Assembly (NCBI GenBank): GCA_019115085.1
Contig: DXEF01000049.1
Location: 1-64,000 of the forward strand
Length of the DNA stretch: 64,000 bases
Reading direction: 5' to 3'
Source: Candidatus Agathobaculum pullicola
Lineage (GTDB): Bacteria > Bacillota > Clostridia > Oscillospirales > Butyricicoccaceae
The stretch's first letter is position 1; each line of letters starts with the position of its first letter. The notes beneath the pieces are model-generated. The model saw only the letters and a program-made list of their open reading frames with translations, was not told the DNA's origin and ran no database searches. This document shows, piece by piece, positions 40,615-49,306 of the stretch. The position numbers and the translations under genes are program-made.

Positions 40615-41265
40615 TTAATTCGGAAAATGATGCAGCAGCAGTTCAATTCTGGCAGGTTCAATCACCTGTGGTTCGTCCTGTGATGCCGAGTGGATCACAA
40701 CGCCCTGTCCGGTGTTCGGATGCAGTGTGGAAGCGCAAAAGTCCAGCGCAAACAATGCCATCAGCAGTGCGCACAAAAACGGGAGCACGGCATGCGGCAG
40801 CCCTCGAAACATCCGCAAGAGCATGGGTGCCGCCAGATAGACCGCCGCGCAGCAGCCCATGCCAAATATCAACGCGGTTGGCAGGCTTACCAAACCGTCC
40901 ACGTTGAGCGGATATTCGCTGTAATCCCACCAACGCAGGCCGTAAACAGCCAGCAGATAACGGCCTGTGACAAATTCAATTGCAGTGGAAAAAATTGCAC
41001 CCAACGTGAAAACCGCAAGCGGTCGTGCGATAAAGCGTCCCAGCAGCAGGATGGACAGCAGCCCGCCCACGCCGTAAATGGGCAGCCATGGTCCGAGCAT
41101 GGTGCCGCGGTTGACCAGCTCTCCGTCAAGCAGCAGGTGCAGCCCGACCTCCCACAGCCAGCCTGCTATCGAAAAGACCAGAAACAGCCCCGCACCCTCG
41201 CAAAGCGTGCATCGTCCCGCTGCGTCATCGTGCGCTCGATGTGCAAATCGGAATACCGCCGTCAT
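40615..41265 (-). CDS. CmpB-like putative ABC transporter permease (PF06541 type)
   Basis: 216 residues with about five transmembrane helices. Diagnostic stretches: VFSIAGWLWEVGLH, LVNRGTMLGPWLPIYGVG, IEFVTGRYLL and LRWWDYSEYPLNVDG, the recurring pattern of this clostridial membrane family. Despite the database name, no ATPase accompanies it and transport is unproven. ATG 41265 has GGGAGGG upstream. It precedes the zinc-ribbon gene by 57 bases. Confidence 0.8.
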   Translation of the reverse strand: MTAVFRFAHRAHDDAAGRCTLCEGAGLFLVFSIAGWLWEVGLHLLLDGELVNRGTMLGPWLPIYGVGGLLSILLLGRFIARPLAVFTLGAIFSTAIEFVTGRYLLAVYGLRWWDYSEYPLNVDGLVSLPTALIFGMGCCAAVYLAAPMLLRMFRGLPHAVLPFLCALLMALFALDFCASTLHPNTGQGVVIHSASQDEPQVIEPARIELLLHHFPN

Positions 41266-41364
41266 ATCTATCCCTCCCGGTTCCCTTTTTATTGTACACG
41301 GCAATTCTTTGGATTGCCGCTGCAAAATCCTTAAGATTTCATGAGTGCCCCGCATTTTGGGTGC

Positions 41365-41391
41365 AAAAAGGGACGCGCGGAAGCGCGTCCC
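41365..41391 (-). terminator. Terminator of the ytrA-like operon
   Basis: GGGACGCGC-GGAA-GCGCGTCCC (41370-41391); on the minus strand it is followed by TTTTTGC. Confidence 0.85.
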
Positions 41392-41407
41392 CCGTGTATA
41401 TGTTGCC

Positions 41408-42214
41408 TTATTCCAGATTCAGCTTGTGCCGGAGGATATAATGTGTGCCAAAGTAGCAGATCGCACCCGGAATCGCGGTTGCAACGCAGAAACCGAGCAA
41501 CACGCCGTGCAGCAGCACCTGCTGTGGCATGCCGTTGAGCGCATTAGCCAGCGCAGTCATCAGCGTATTCATCGGGCCGTCTGCCACACCGAACAGCACA
41601 AACGTGAGCAGGAACTGCGCTGCTGTGGTCAGCACAAAGTACCATACGACCGACATCAGCACACGATGCTTTTTGGCCAGATGGCCGAGCGCCATACACA
41701 GATAGAGGTACAGAACTCCGCTCGCCAGCGACAGCAGCAGAAGCAGGATGCTCTCGAACAGATATCCCAGCGCGTTCGGGTCGGCAGCAATGGTCGTGCC
41801 CACCTGATGCAGTACCATACCAATGGCGAAAATCAGATTGGTGTCTGCGCCGAGAATGGAAATGCTCAGCACGGCGATAATGCCGCTCAGCAGGCAAACC
41901 GTCACGGCGACGATTACCTTGCTCCAGATGTGCTGCGCGACCGTCACCGGCAAGGTGAACATCAGGTATCCCTCGTCTCCGAGCAGGTTTTTATAAAATC
42001 GCTGGATCAGGATGACCGCGGTCACAACGAACACCGCTACCAGCAGCGCCACAAACACCATCGCCAAAATGGCCGACGGAATACCGTTCAAAAAGCCCTG
42101 CGCGTGATCGGTCGTCATCAGGGCATTGATAATGCTCATCAGCAGCACTGCGCCATACAGCGGCAGGCAGATACGCGCACACGCCTTCCATTCATATTTT
42201 AACAGCTTCAGCAT
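41408..42214 (-). CDS. ABC transporter permease
   Basis: 268 residues with six hydrophobic segments: MLKLLKYEWKACARICLPLYG start, then helices near 15-35, 48-70, 100-125, 150-180, 190-215 and 235-255. It resembles ABC-2 type permeases of YtrC/BceB-unlike small exporters that work with YtrB-like ATPases. Its ATG overlaps the ATPase stop by 7 bases. Third gene of a GntR-ATPase-permease operon; substrate unknown, possibly cell-wall active compounds (inference from YtrA regulon). Confidence 0.8.
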   Translation of the reverse strand: MLKLLKYEWKACARICLPLYGAVLLMSIINALMTTDHAQGFLNGIPSAILAMVFVALLVAVFVVTAVILIQRFYKNLLGDEGYLMFTLPVTVAQHIWSKVIVAVTVCLLSGIIAVLSISILGADTNLIFAIGMVLHQVGTTIAADPNALGYLFESILLLLLSLASGVLYLYLCMALGHLAKKHRVLMSVVWYFVLTTAAQFLLTFVLFGVADGPMNTLMTALANALNGMPQQVLLHGVLLGFCVATAIPGAICYFGTHYILRHKLNLE

Positions 42215-42915
42215 GCGAACACCTCCCGAAACAGCATATCAACCGATTTTCCGTGTTCCTCCCGAATCGTGTCCACGCTCTCGTGCAGCGTCATCACGCC
42301 GTTTTTCAGGAAGATGACCTCATCAAGCACGCGCTCGATATCCGCAATCAGGTGGGTGGACAGCAGCACTGCGGCATCCTCGCTGTAATTGGACAGGATT
42401 GTGTTGAGGATGTAGTCGCGCGCGGCCGGGTCTACGCCTGCGATCGGCTCGTCGAGCAGGAACAGCTTGGCCTTTCGGCTCATCGTCAGAATGAGCTGCA
42501 CCTTTTCCTTTGTGCCCTTGGACAGCGTTTTGAGACGGTCAAGCGCATTGATGTGCAGCGATTGCAGCATATCGTTTGCCTTGACCCGGTCAAAATCCGT
42601 GTAGAAATCGGCAAAGAAATCCATCAGGTCGGATACCCGCATCCAGTCGTTCAGATATGCCCGGTCGGGCAGGTAGCTGACCACACTGTGGGTATGCACA
42701 CCGGGCGCCTGCCCGTCTACCAGCACGCTGCCGGCCGTCGGTTGGATCAGGCCGTTGATTAGCTTGATCAAAGTTGTCTTACCCGAGCCGTTCGGGCCGA
42801 GCAGGCCGACAAACCGGCCGCCGCTCAATGTCAGGTTCAGATTGTCGAGCGCCTTTAAGCTGCCATAGGTCTTGGTCAGCCCTGCGCAGACAATCAGCTC
42901 ATTTTTTTGTTCCAT
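42208..42915 (-). CDS. ABC transporter ATP-binding protein (YtrB-like)
   Basis: 235 residues. Walker A LLGPNGSGKTTLIKL, signature LSKGTKEKVQL, Walker B KLFLLDEPIAGVDP and the H-loop STH. Start 42915 leaves about 10 bases to GGGGAGG; a second ATG at 42921 is also possible. It overlaps the end of the gntR gene by 17 bases, implying coupled translation. Confidence 0.92.
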   Translation of the reverse strand: MEQKNELIVCAGLTKTYGSLKALDNLNLTLSGGRFVGLLGPNGSGKTTLIKLINGLIQPTAGSVLVDGQAPGVHTHSVVSYLPDRAYLNDWMRVSDLMDFFADFYTDFDRVKANDMLQSLHINALDRLKTLSKGTKEKVQLILTMSRKAKLFLLDEPIAGVDPAARDYILNTILSNYSEDAAVLLSTHLIADIERVLDEVIFLKNGVMTLHESVDTIREEHGKSVDMLFREVFAC

Positions 42916-43285
42916 TCTCATTTTCCTCCCCTTGACGCTTTTCGAGCAGACGGTATACCTCCTGCTCGGAGAAGCCGAGCTGGCTCATGCCAGCCAAAAA
43001 TTCCGCAATACGATCACTTGCGATTTGTTCCCGAATTTTCTGGATCATCTCTTTATCCTCCGTCACATAGCGTCCGCTGGTCCGGTTGGTATACATCAGG
43101 CCTTCGCGTTCCATATCTGCCAGCGCACGCTGCATCGTGTTGGGATTCACCCCTGCCTGTGCCGCCAGCTCGCGTACCGCCGGCACCTTATCGCCTGCCG
43201 CCAGCTGCCCGCTGACGATCTGTTGGGTCAATATCTCCACCAGCTGCTGGTAGATTGGCCGATCGCCTCGCAGTTGCCATTGCAT
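42899..43285 (-). CDS. GntR family regulator, YtrA subfamily
   Basis: 128 residues: winged helix GDRPIYQQLVEILTQQIVSG, DKVPAVRELAAQAGVNPNTMQRAL, then a short C-terminal dimer region (QIASDRIAEFLAGMSQLGFSEQEV), the length of YtrA proteins. YtrA repressors control adjacent ABC transporters and respond to cell-wall antibiotics in Bacillus. RBS GAGAGGAG before ATG 43285. A matching palindrome overlaps its promoter. Confidence 0.92.
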   Translation of the reverse strand: MQWQLRGDRPIYQQLVEILTQQIVSGQLAAGDKVPAVRELAAQAGVNPNTMQRALADMEREGLMYTNRTSGRYVTEDKEMIQKIREQIASDRIAEFLAGMSQLGFSEQEVYRLLEKRQGEENENGTKK

Positions 43286-43309
43286 GGCCTCGCTCCTCTC
43301 TTGTTATAT

Positions 43310-43347
43310 TGTATTATGATAATAATGCAATAATACATAATTGTCAA
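43310..43347 (-). promoter_or_regulatory. Promoter and operator of the ytrA-like operon
   Basis: On the minus strand TTGACA (43347-43342), 17 bp, TATTAT (43324-43319). The inverted repeat TGTATTAT (43310-43317) / ATAATACA (43330-43337) straddles the -10 box, as expected for repression by the GntR product. Confidence 0.75.
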
Positions 43348-43364
43348 CCCCTGACAAAAAATAT

Positions 43365-43393
43365 TTTTCATCCGGTGTTGGCTATGCTATAAT
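43365..43393 (+). promoter_or_regulatory. Promoter of the 43419 gene
   Basis: TTTTCA (43365-43370), 17 bp, TATAAT (43388-43393), divergent from the ytrA-like promoter. Confidence 0.55.
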
Positions 43394-43418
43394 AGGCCAT
43401 AACGGAGGAGCGACATGT

Positions 43419-43991
43419 ATGAAAATTTATCCCCATCTGCGTGTGCTGTGGATTGCCTTGGCGATATCTGCAGTCACAAATCTGGCGGCGCTGAGCAGTT
43501 CTTTGGCTGTTTTGCTGGCCGCAAACATCATAAACCTGCTATGCTACGGCGTAATTGCTTATGTACTTTACCGCTTAGCGGATGAAAGTGCACTGCTGAG
43601 CCGAGCTTTTCCCGCGCGGCTGCTTTGCATCGCGCTGATTGCGTTGGCGCTGGTGTTCACGCAACTGGCGGGCGAGAACATCATGCTGCAAAATTTTATG
43701 TCTCTGTTGTCCATGGCAGGCAGCGTTGCGGGATTGCTCAGTGAGTATTATCTGTACTGGGGGCTGGATGAGCGCGTCATTCCCCATGCCTACAACTATC
43801 CTGCGCGCCGTATTCGCTGGTGCCTGTATGCGCCGCTGCTTGGCGCGTTTGTCGCCAGCGCGCTCATTCTGGCGGCGCTGCCGCTGCTCGCGGTCTTTGT
43901 GCAGATGGTGGGACAGATCATACCCCTTGTGCTACTGTGGCAATATATGCGCGCGGTACAGATGCGCGAGGACAACCCGTTGACCTTCTGA
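43419..43991 (+). CDS. Five- or six-helix membrane protein of unknown function
   Basis: 190 residues, mostly hydrophobic: helices near 8-28, 30-52, 68-85, 95-115, 137-165. A short polar loop (DERVIPHAYNYPARRIRW) separates the halves. No family recognised. ATG 43419 is preferred over 43341 because CGGAGGAG (43403-43410) precedes it and the promoter lies upstream of it. Divergent from the ytrA-like operon. Confidence 0.6.
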   Translation: MKIYPHLRVLWIALAISAVTNLAALSSSLAVLLAANIINLLCYGVIAYVLYRLADESALLSRAFPARLLCIALIALALVFTQLAGENIMLQNFMSLLSMAGSVAGLLSEYYLYWGLDERVIPHAYNYPARRIRWCLYAPLLGAFVASALILAALPLLAVFVQMVGQIIPLVLLWQYMRAVQMREDNPLTF

Positions 43992-43996
43992 TATGC

Positions 43997-44059
43997 AAAA
44001 ACCCCCGGAAGCAATAAAACGGCATGATCTGCTGTAGCTTATTGTTCCGGGGGTATTTT
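43997..44059 (+). terminator. Long terminator hairpin
   Basis: Left arm 43997-44016 (AAAACCCCCGGAAGCAATAA) pairs with 44039-44059 with minor bulges, 22-base loop, right side ending TATTTT. The rest of 43992-44295 has a GCATCACAC/GTGTGATGC hairpin (about 44070-44098) but no supported gene. Confidence 0.75.
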
Positions 44060-44295
44060 ATGCAAACGAGCATCACACGCGCGGGGAAGTGTGATGCTTG
44101 CAAAAGACAACAACTGCAATGGGATGGATTGAGAAGGCGTTTGCACCATCTAAGAGGGGGATTCTGTGCGATGTCATGCGGAAAACGCCACGGCAGAGGG
44201 GTGCCCAATAGTGGCACGGCATGGGTCGACTGACCGTCCTGTTTCATGCGCCAGTGCTATCACAATCGTCTCATGCGCACCGATGCCAGCCGCGG

Positions 44296-45333
44296 TCATC
44301 CCTCGGCGGCAAAGCGGCGCACCAACTGCGCGATTTGTGTGCAATCCTCGCGGGAGATATCGTGATGGCAGACCATGCGGTACTCTCCGCCCGTGCATCC
44401 GGTTACCTTGACGCCATGCTCCAGCATCCAAGCCGGATAGCGGGCGGCTTTGTCTGCCTTCCAGTCGGCGGTGAAGAATATCATATCGATATCCAATCGG
44501 TCGCGCAGCACTTGTATACCGTCGATGTCATCGAGCAGCGCGCCCAGATATGCTGCGTTTTCGTGATCCTCTTTGACCCGATCGGTCATATCGCGCAGCG
44601 CAACCAGCCCAGCGGCCGCCAGAAAGCCCGCCTGCCGCATGCCGCCGCCGAGAATGCGGCGCGCGCGGCGCGCCCGCCAGATCAGCTTTTTCGGTCCGGC
44701 GAGAATCGAGCCGACCGGTGCGCACAAGCCCTTGGACAGGCAGCACATCACCGTGTCGCAGTACTGCGTCAGCTCGCGCACATCGGAAACGCCGAGCGCT
44801 GCGGCAGCGTTAAACAGCCGCGCGCCATCCAGATGTACCGCTACGCCCTTTTCCTGCGCGACCTCATAGATAGCGCGCATGTTGTCGAGCGAGACGACCG
44901 CGCCCGTAGAATGTGCGTTTTCCACCACCACAAGCGCTGCGGGCGCGACCTGCTCGTCGCTGTCATCAGTCAGGCAGTCGCGCACGGAGTCCGGGTCCAT
45001 GGTGCCGTTGACGCTCTGCGGGAAACGCAGAGAGACACCGGAAAGCTGGGCATAAGAGCCGGCTTCGTGGTCGGCAATATGCGAATGAGGGTCGATGATA
45101 ACGCAGTCGCCGCGACGGGTGTGCGCCAGCAGCGCGCAGGCGTTGCCCTGCATGCCTGAGGTAACGAACACCGCGGCTTCCTTGCCCAGACGCTCGGCGG
45201 CATAGGCCTCCAGCTCGTGCAGAGTCGGGTCGTCGTTAAAAACATCATCGCCAACCACGGCGGTGGCCATCGCATCCCGCATGGCTTGTGTCGGTTGGGT
45301 GACGGTGTCGCTTCGTAAATCAATGTAACGCAT
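44296..45333 (-). CDS. ltaA: Low-specificity L-threonine aldolase
   Basis: 345 residues, PLP enzyme splitting threonine (or allo-threonine) to glycine and acetaldehyde. N terminus YIDLRSDTVTQPTQAMRDAM, DDVFNDDPTLHELE, HSHIADHEAGSYAQLSG, HLDGARLFNAA and the PLP lysine in MCCLSKGLCAPVGS. Full length. Downstream of a DauR-like regulator and near a symporter, so it may serve amino-acid catabolism. Start 45333 with GGAGG-like AAGGAGGAC upstream. Confidence 0.95.
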   Translation of the reverse strand: MRYIDLRSDTVTQPTQAMRDAMATAVVGDDVFNDDPTLHELEAYAAERLGKEAAVFVTSGMQGNACALLAHTRRGDCVIIDPHSHIADHEAGSYAQLSGVSLRFPQSVNGTMDPDSVRDCLTDDSDEQVAPAALVVVENAHSTGAVVSLDNMRAIYEVAQEKGVAVHLDGARLFNAAAALGVSDVRELTQYCDTVMCCLSKGLCAPVGSILAGPKKLIWRARRARRILGGGMRQAGFLAAAGLVALRDMTDRVKEDHENAAYLGALLDDIDGIQVLRDRLDIDMIFFTADWKADKAARYPAWMLEHGVKVTGCTGGEYRMVCHHDISREDCTQIAQLVRRFAAEG

Positions 45334-45469
45334 GGAAAGTCCTCCTTTTGATCAAATATGGTTTGTGTTGTCGGCCGGCAGCTGAGTGGAATGGGATATT
45401 ATGTTTGCTCTCAGGGTATTGAAAAAGGAGCGGATTGTGCGCAATTTTGGTTGGTTTGCCGGCATTGCA

Positions 45470-46165
45470 TCAGGTCTCGTCTTTTTTGATTTGCGACAGG
45501 TAGCGGTACACGCTGGCCTGTGAGCAGTGCAGCGCATCGGCAACATTCTTGACCGCGCCCTTGAGCAGGAAAATGCCGTCCGCTTCGAGCGAGGCGATGA
45601 TTTGGATGCGTTCGTCAGTCGTCAGCCGGTCGGCGGTCACACCAAGGCGTGCCAGCTCGCGGCTGACCGCATCGCCTGCGACGGCGTCAATCGAGTTGTG
45701 GAAACTCTCGGTTGTAGCGGGTACGGCTCGTACGGTTCCGCCGCTTTGCGGAACACCAGCATGGCAGTGGTTTTCCACAAACGCATCCGGATGACACAGG
45801 CGCAGAATGTTTTCGCTGGCCGCTTGATACCGGCTATCATCAAAATTGATGCACAGCATGCCAATCAGACGGCAGTTTTGTTTAATGAACAGCGTGGAGG
45901 AGCGCAATGTCTTTCCGGCGGCGGATACACCGCAGTAATGCAGCCAATAGTCTTGCGACTGGTAGCTTTTATCCATCAGGATCTTGAGCGCCACATTGGT
46001 GAGCGGGGCACCCACCTCGCGCCCGCTGACATGATTGTTGGCGATGGCGATGATAGAGCGGTTCTTATCGGTCAGATCGTGCAATGCGACCTCATAATCG
46101 GGGCCAAGCGCCTGACCGAGAAATTCGGTCAGTATCATATAATGTTGCAACAACGGAGTGGCCAT
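45470..46165 (-). CDS. YheO/DauR-type PAS-HTH transcriptional regulator
   Basis: 231 residues. The N-terminal YheO-like PAS domain (about 1-125: LGPDYEVALHDLTDKNRSIIAIANNHVSGREVGAPLT) and C-terminal helix-turn-helix (VKNVADALHCSQASVYRYLSQI). DauR in Pseudomonas controls D-arginine catabolism, and family members sense small amino-acid-related ligands. It is 136 bases upstream of ltaA on the same strand and divergent from an amino-acid symporter gene, so it plausibly controls both (inference). Confidence 0.88.
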   Translation of the reverse strand: MATPLLQHYMILTEFLGQALGPDYEVALHDLTDKNRSIIAIANNHVSGREVGAPLTNVALKILMDKSYQSQDYWLHYCGVSAAGKTLRSSTLFIKQNCRLIGMLCINFDDSRYQAASENILRLCHPDAFVENHCHAGVPQSGGTVRAVPATTESFHNSIDAVAGDAVSRELARLGVTADRLTTDERIQIIASLEADGIFLLKGAVKNVADALHCSQASVYRYLSQIKKDET

Positions 46166-46368
46166 ACGCTCACCTCATTTTCAAAAATCAGACAGGTTTT
46201 GACCTTGATTGTATTATAACGTGGAAAAATGAGGTTTGTCAAAAGGGGCGAGAATAAATTATCATAATCATAAGAAATAATTATTCTATGGTTTCGAGAA
46301 AACCTATATAAAACCCCCGCAAAAAGCGCCGATAAAGTGTGCTGACATACAAAATGAGCACAATTCGC

Positions 46369-46397
46369 TTGACAAATTATTATTCTGATGATAAATT
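46369..46397 (+). promoter_or_regulatory. Promoter of the symporter leader
   Basis: TTGACA (46369-46374), 17 bp, TAAATT (46392-46397). AT-rich repeated TTATTATTCT/TAATTATTCT stretches around 46260-46400 are possible DauR-like sites. Confidence 0.7.
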
Positions 46398-46403
46398 TAT
46401 CTC

Positions 46404-46690
46404 AGAAAAGAAGACGTAGAGAGGATGAAAAAGTCATTGGTACGGATTTTGACTCCGTGACAATCGGATCGTATGCCTTAGTCCATGGGGTATGGCCGCA
46501 AGACCGCGGAGCAGTCGGCGGAGCTGAGAAATGTTGAGAAGAGAAGTAATCTGAGGAATACAATATGGCGTAACCTGCGCCGCGTGGAAAGAGCGCAGGA
46601 TATAAGTGGTAAAGGACACCCGCGGAAAAGTGAAAAATTCCGCGGGTGTTTTTTTGATCGGTATGATCAGTATAACAAGGGGTGTAACGT
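46404..46690 (+). promoter_or_regulatory. Attenuator-type leader of the symporter gene, class unknown
   Basis: About 285 bases between the promoter and the ATG. A hairpin ATTG-GT-ACGGA...TCCGT-GA-CAAT (46436-46464), a CCTGCGC/GCGCAGG hairpin (about 46576-46601), then a strong terminator at 46617-46658. T-box was considered but the conserved TGGNACCGCG box is not intact. Class of regulator cannot be named. Confidence 0.55.
46617..46658 (+). terminator. Terminator inside the symporter leader
   Basis: ACACCCGCGGAA pairs with TTCCGCGGGTGT, 10-base loop, then TTTTTTTG. It lies 32 bases before the symporter ATG, so expression needs read-through. Confidence 0.9.
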
Positions 46691-48088
46691 ATGAGTAACG
46701 CAGAAAACAAACGCGATGGCTTTAAAAATAGATGGGGCTTCATTTTAGCTTGTATCGGCTCTGCGGTCGGTATGGCAAACATCTGGCGGTTTCCTTATAT
46801 GGTTGCCACGTATGGCGGCCTGACATTCCTGTTGCCGTACTTCCTGTTTGTACTGCTGATTGGCGCATCCGGTGTTATGGAGGAGTTCTCGCTTGGCCGT
46901 TGGGGCGGCGCGGGCCCGGTTGGATCGTTCGGCAAAGCGATGCAGGACGGCGGGAAGCCCAAAAAGGTCGGCGAAGCCATCGGTGCGCTGCCGGTTATCG
47001 GTTCCATGGGGCTGGCAATCGGCTACTCGGTTGTTATGGGCTGGATCTTCAAATACACCAAAATGAGCATTACCGGTGAGATGTTCGCTATGGGTCAGGA
47101 TATGAATATCATCGGCGGCACTTTCGACGCTGCGGCACCCGGAAGCAACACGCTGGGCGAAGGTATCAGCATGATGCTGCAAAACGGCATCTTTGGTATC
47201 GGCAACGGTTTCTGGATCATTGTTGCGGTTGCGGTTTCTGTCGTTATCATGGCATTGGGCGTTGCGGGCGGTATTGAAAAGGCATGCAAAGTCATGATTC
47301 CGCTTCTGTTCGGCCTGTTCCTCATCATGGCGGTCTATATTGCGTTCCTGCCGGGCGCGGGCGACGGTTATCAGTTCATCTTTACACTGGATATCAACGG
47401 CCTGCTCAACTGGAAGGTTTGGATCTATGCTTTCGGTCAAGCGTTCTTTTCGCTGTCTGTTGCTGGTAACGGCTCGGTGATTTATGGTTCTTACCTTGGC
47501 AAGGAGGTAGAGATTTCTTCCTCTGCCCGCAATGTAGCCGTATTTGATACGCTCGCAGCGCTCGTTGCCATGTTTGTTATCATCCCTGCGATGGCAACTA
47601 CCGGCAGCGAGCTGTCCACGAAAGGCCCCGGGCTGATGTTTGTCGCGCTGCCCGGCGTGTTCAACGGCATGGGCGGCATCGGCTGGATAATCGGTGCGTT
47701 CTTCTTCATCGCGGTGCTGTTTGCCGGCACGACTTCGATTATCAACCTGTATGAAACACCGGTCGCATTCATGCAGGAAAAGTTTCATCTCGGCCGTATT
47801 CCGTCGGTTGTTGTGATTCATGCGATTGGACTGATCGTCGCACTGCTCATTCAGCCTTGGACCTCGCAGTGGATGGATATGGTTTCGATTTACATTTGCC
47901 CGTTCGGTGCGGCGCTGGCCGGTATCATGTTCTTCTGGATTATGAAAAAGCAGACTGTACTCGACGCGGTCAATCAGGGTGCGCACAAGGAGATCGGCGG
48001 CTGGTTTTATCCGCTCGGTAAATGGATTTATGTACCGCTGTGCATCATTGCACTGATTGCAGGCGCGGCGTTAGGCGGTATTGGCTAA
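46691..48088 (+). CDS. Sodium:neurotransmitter/amino-acid symporter (NSS/SNF family)
   Basis: 465 residues with 11-12 helices. The sodium-site helix 1 signature GSAVGMANIWRFPYM is intact. Other family marks: PYFLFVLLIGASGVMEEFSLGR, GQAFFSLSVAGNG (helix 6 region) and FAGTTSIINLYE. LeuT-type importers take up amino acids such as leucine, tryptophan or tyrosine with sodium; the substrate here is unknown. RBS AAGGGGTG. Strongly attenuated leader upstream. Confidence 0.93.
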   Translation: MSNAENKRDGFKNRWGFILACIGSAVGMANIWRFPYMVATYGGLTFLLPYFLFVLLIGASGVMEEFSLGRWGGAGPVGSFGKAMQDGGKPKKVGEAIGALPVIGSMGLAIGYSVVMGWIFKYTKMSITGEMFAMGQDMNIIGGTFDAAAPGSNTLGEGISMMLQNGIFGIGNGFWIIVAVAVSVVIMALGVAGGIEKACKVMIPLLFGLFLIMAVYIAFLPGAGDGYQFIFTLDINGLLNWKVWIYAFGQAFFSLSVAGNGSVIYGSYLGKEVEISSSARNVAVFDTLAALVAMFVIIPAMATTGSELSTKGPGLMFVALPGVFNGMGGIGWIIGAFFFIAVLFAGTTSIINLYETPVAFMQEKFHLGRIPSVVVIHAIGLIVALLIQPWTSQWMDMVSIYICPFGAALAGIMFFWIMKKQTVLDAVNQGAHKEIGGWFYPLGKWIYVPLCIIALIAGAALGGIG

Positions 48089-48145
48089 GCCTGTAGCTGG
48101 AAAAAAATGATCTGTCCTCTTCCCACGAGAATTGCCCACCGATTG

Positions 48146-48175
48146 TTGAAGACGACGAGCAATTTGTGTTATACT
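48146..48175 (+). promoter_or_regulatory. Promoter of the PsiE-like gene
   Basis: TTGAAG (48146-48151), 18 bp, TATACT (48170-48175). Confidence 0.55.
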
Positions 48176-48219
48176 AATGCAACCAATTGAATTGAATATG
48201 AGGAATGAAGGAGAAAAAG

Positions 48220-48693
48220 ATGGATTCGAATCTGCGCGACAAGATATCCAGTGCTGCCACTGCGATTGAGCTCACCCTTGGCCTGATTATCCTGCTGGCC
48301 TGCGTTATGGGCAGTGTGGGGCTGGTGTATACGACTGAACTGAATCAGTTGTTTCTGGTGCCGGACTATTTGCAGAAGAGACTCAGCGATGCCTGTCTGA
48401 TTATCATCGGTATCGAGTTAATCAAGATGATCACCTGCCATACCATTGACTCTGTGGTGGACGTGATGCTGCTGGCGATTGCCCGTCAGATGATTGTGGA
48501 ACATACAACGCCGGTGGAAAACATGCTGGCGGTGCTTTCGGTTGGTGTATTGTTTGTTATCCGTAAGTATTTGTATATTTCGCGCTTGGATCGTCGGAAG
48601 AGAAGCAAGAAGGACATTGAAAGCGATGTTCAAGCAGAAGTATTGGGGTTTGACGTATCGAAAGAAGAGAGAGCAAAGCAAGGCCGTTCCTGA
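48220..48693 (+). CDS. PsiE-like small membrane protein
   Basis: 157 residues with four hydrophobic segments (ELTLGLIILLACVMGSVGLVY, LSDACLIIIGIELIKMITC, VVDVMLLAIARQMIV, MLAVLSVGVLFVIRKYL), the PsiE (phosphate-starvation-inducible E) layout, and a basic C-terminal tail. Function unknown. ATG 48220 is preferred (AAGGAG at 48208-48213). A GGCCGT/ACGGCC terminator overlaps its 3' end (48680-48705). Confidence 0.75.
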   Translation: MDSNLRDKISSAATAIELTLGLIILLACVMGSVGLVYTTELNQLFLVPDYLQKRLSDACLIIIGIELIKMITCHTIDSVVDVMLLAIARQMIVEHTTPVENMLAVLSVGVLFVIRKYLYISRLDRRKRSKKDIESDVQAEVLGFDVSKEERAKQGRS

Positions 48694-48789
48694 TGGGACG
48701 GCCTTTGCCGCCTGTACCGGACAGTGACCGCAAAGCGAATACCGGTTTCTGTGTTTTCCGCGTGACAGACCAGACTGTGCAGGGCAGGG

Positions 48790-49241
48790 ATTTTCTGTGA
48801 AGCACAATAAGGAATGGAACATATCTGAAATAAAGCGAAATCTCCTTGGTACAATCGGAAGCATATGCAACAAACAAGGCGCTTTCTTCCACAGGCATCT
48901 GCGCGCGACAGGTCTACCCATCCACACAGGAAACGATCTTATAGCTCACCGCATATTGCAGGATAAAAGGCGTAGAGGGGCTTGTGCTCATCCGCGCGCT
49001 GCATGGTAAACTATGTCCACAGCGCGCACATAAGAGCCAGCAGCGCGGTGAGTCACGTTGCGACGCTGCGCCGCAGCCGGAATGCTTTCAGCCGTTTCAT
49101 CACGCTTTCCCCCAATCGGTAGCCCTTTCCGTACACGGCTTTGATGTGCTGCGCCGCCGTGGGGCGCAAAGACACCGGCGCGCCGTCCACCGTGGCCGCA
49201 TGCGTCGCGGTGTCCAGCAGAATATGTCTCGCCATGTCCAT
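48790..49241 (-). pseudogene. Relic of a two-component system (response regulator plus histidine kinase)
   Basis: On the minus strand, residues MARHILLDTATHAATVDGAP...VSLRPTAA are the start of an OmpR-type winged helix, and IKAVYGKGYRLG is its end; about 60 residues between them are missing. In the same frame follows VMKRLKAFRLRRSVAT, the usual start of a histidine kinase, then a frameshift and LTALLALMCALWT, a membrane helix, then stops. A further stretch near 48790-48898 (EESALFVAYASDCTKEISLYFRYVPFLIVL) could be later kinase sequence, less certain. Confidence 0.6.
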
Positions 49242-49306
49242 CTCCGCCTTTTACTGCGTTCAGACAGCATGGAATTGTCCGAGTTTTGTCCGCACATCAG
49301 AAAAAA

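Noticed and set aside
44024..44233. Plus-strand 69-codon frame between the 43419 gene and ltaA.
   Set aside because: Starts inside a terminator hairpin, no ribosome site, composition not protein-like.
46442..46458. Stem-loop identical to a tRNA-Gln anticodon arm (loop TTTTGAC).
   Set aside because: No D arm, T arm or acceptor stem can be built around it; treated as part of the leader fold.
46600..46640. Possible T-box antiterminator (AAGTGGTA...CCGCGG).
   Set aside because: The invariant TGGNACCGCG block is interrupted by extra bases and no specifier loop could be assigned with confidence.
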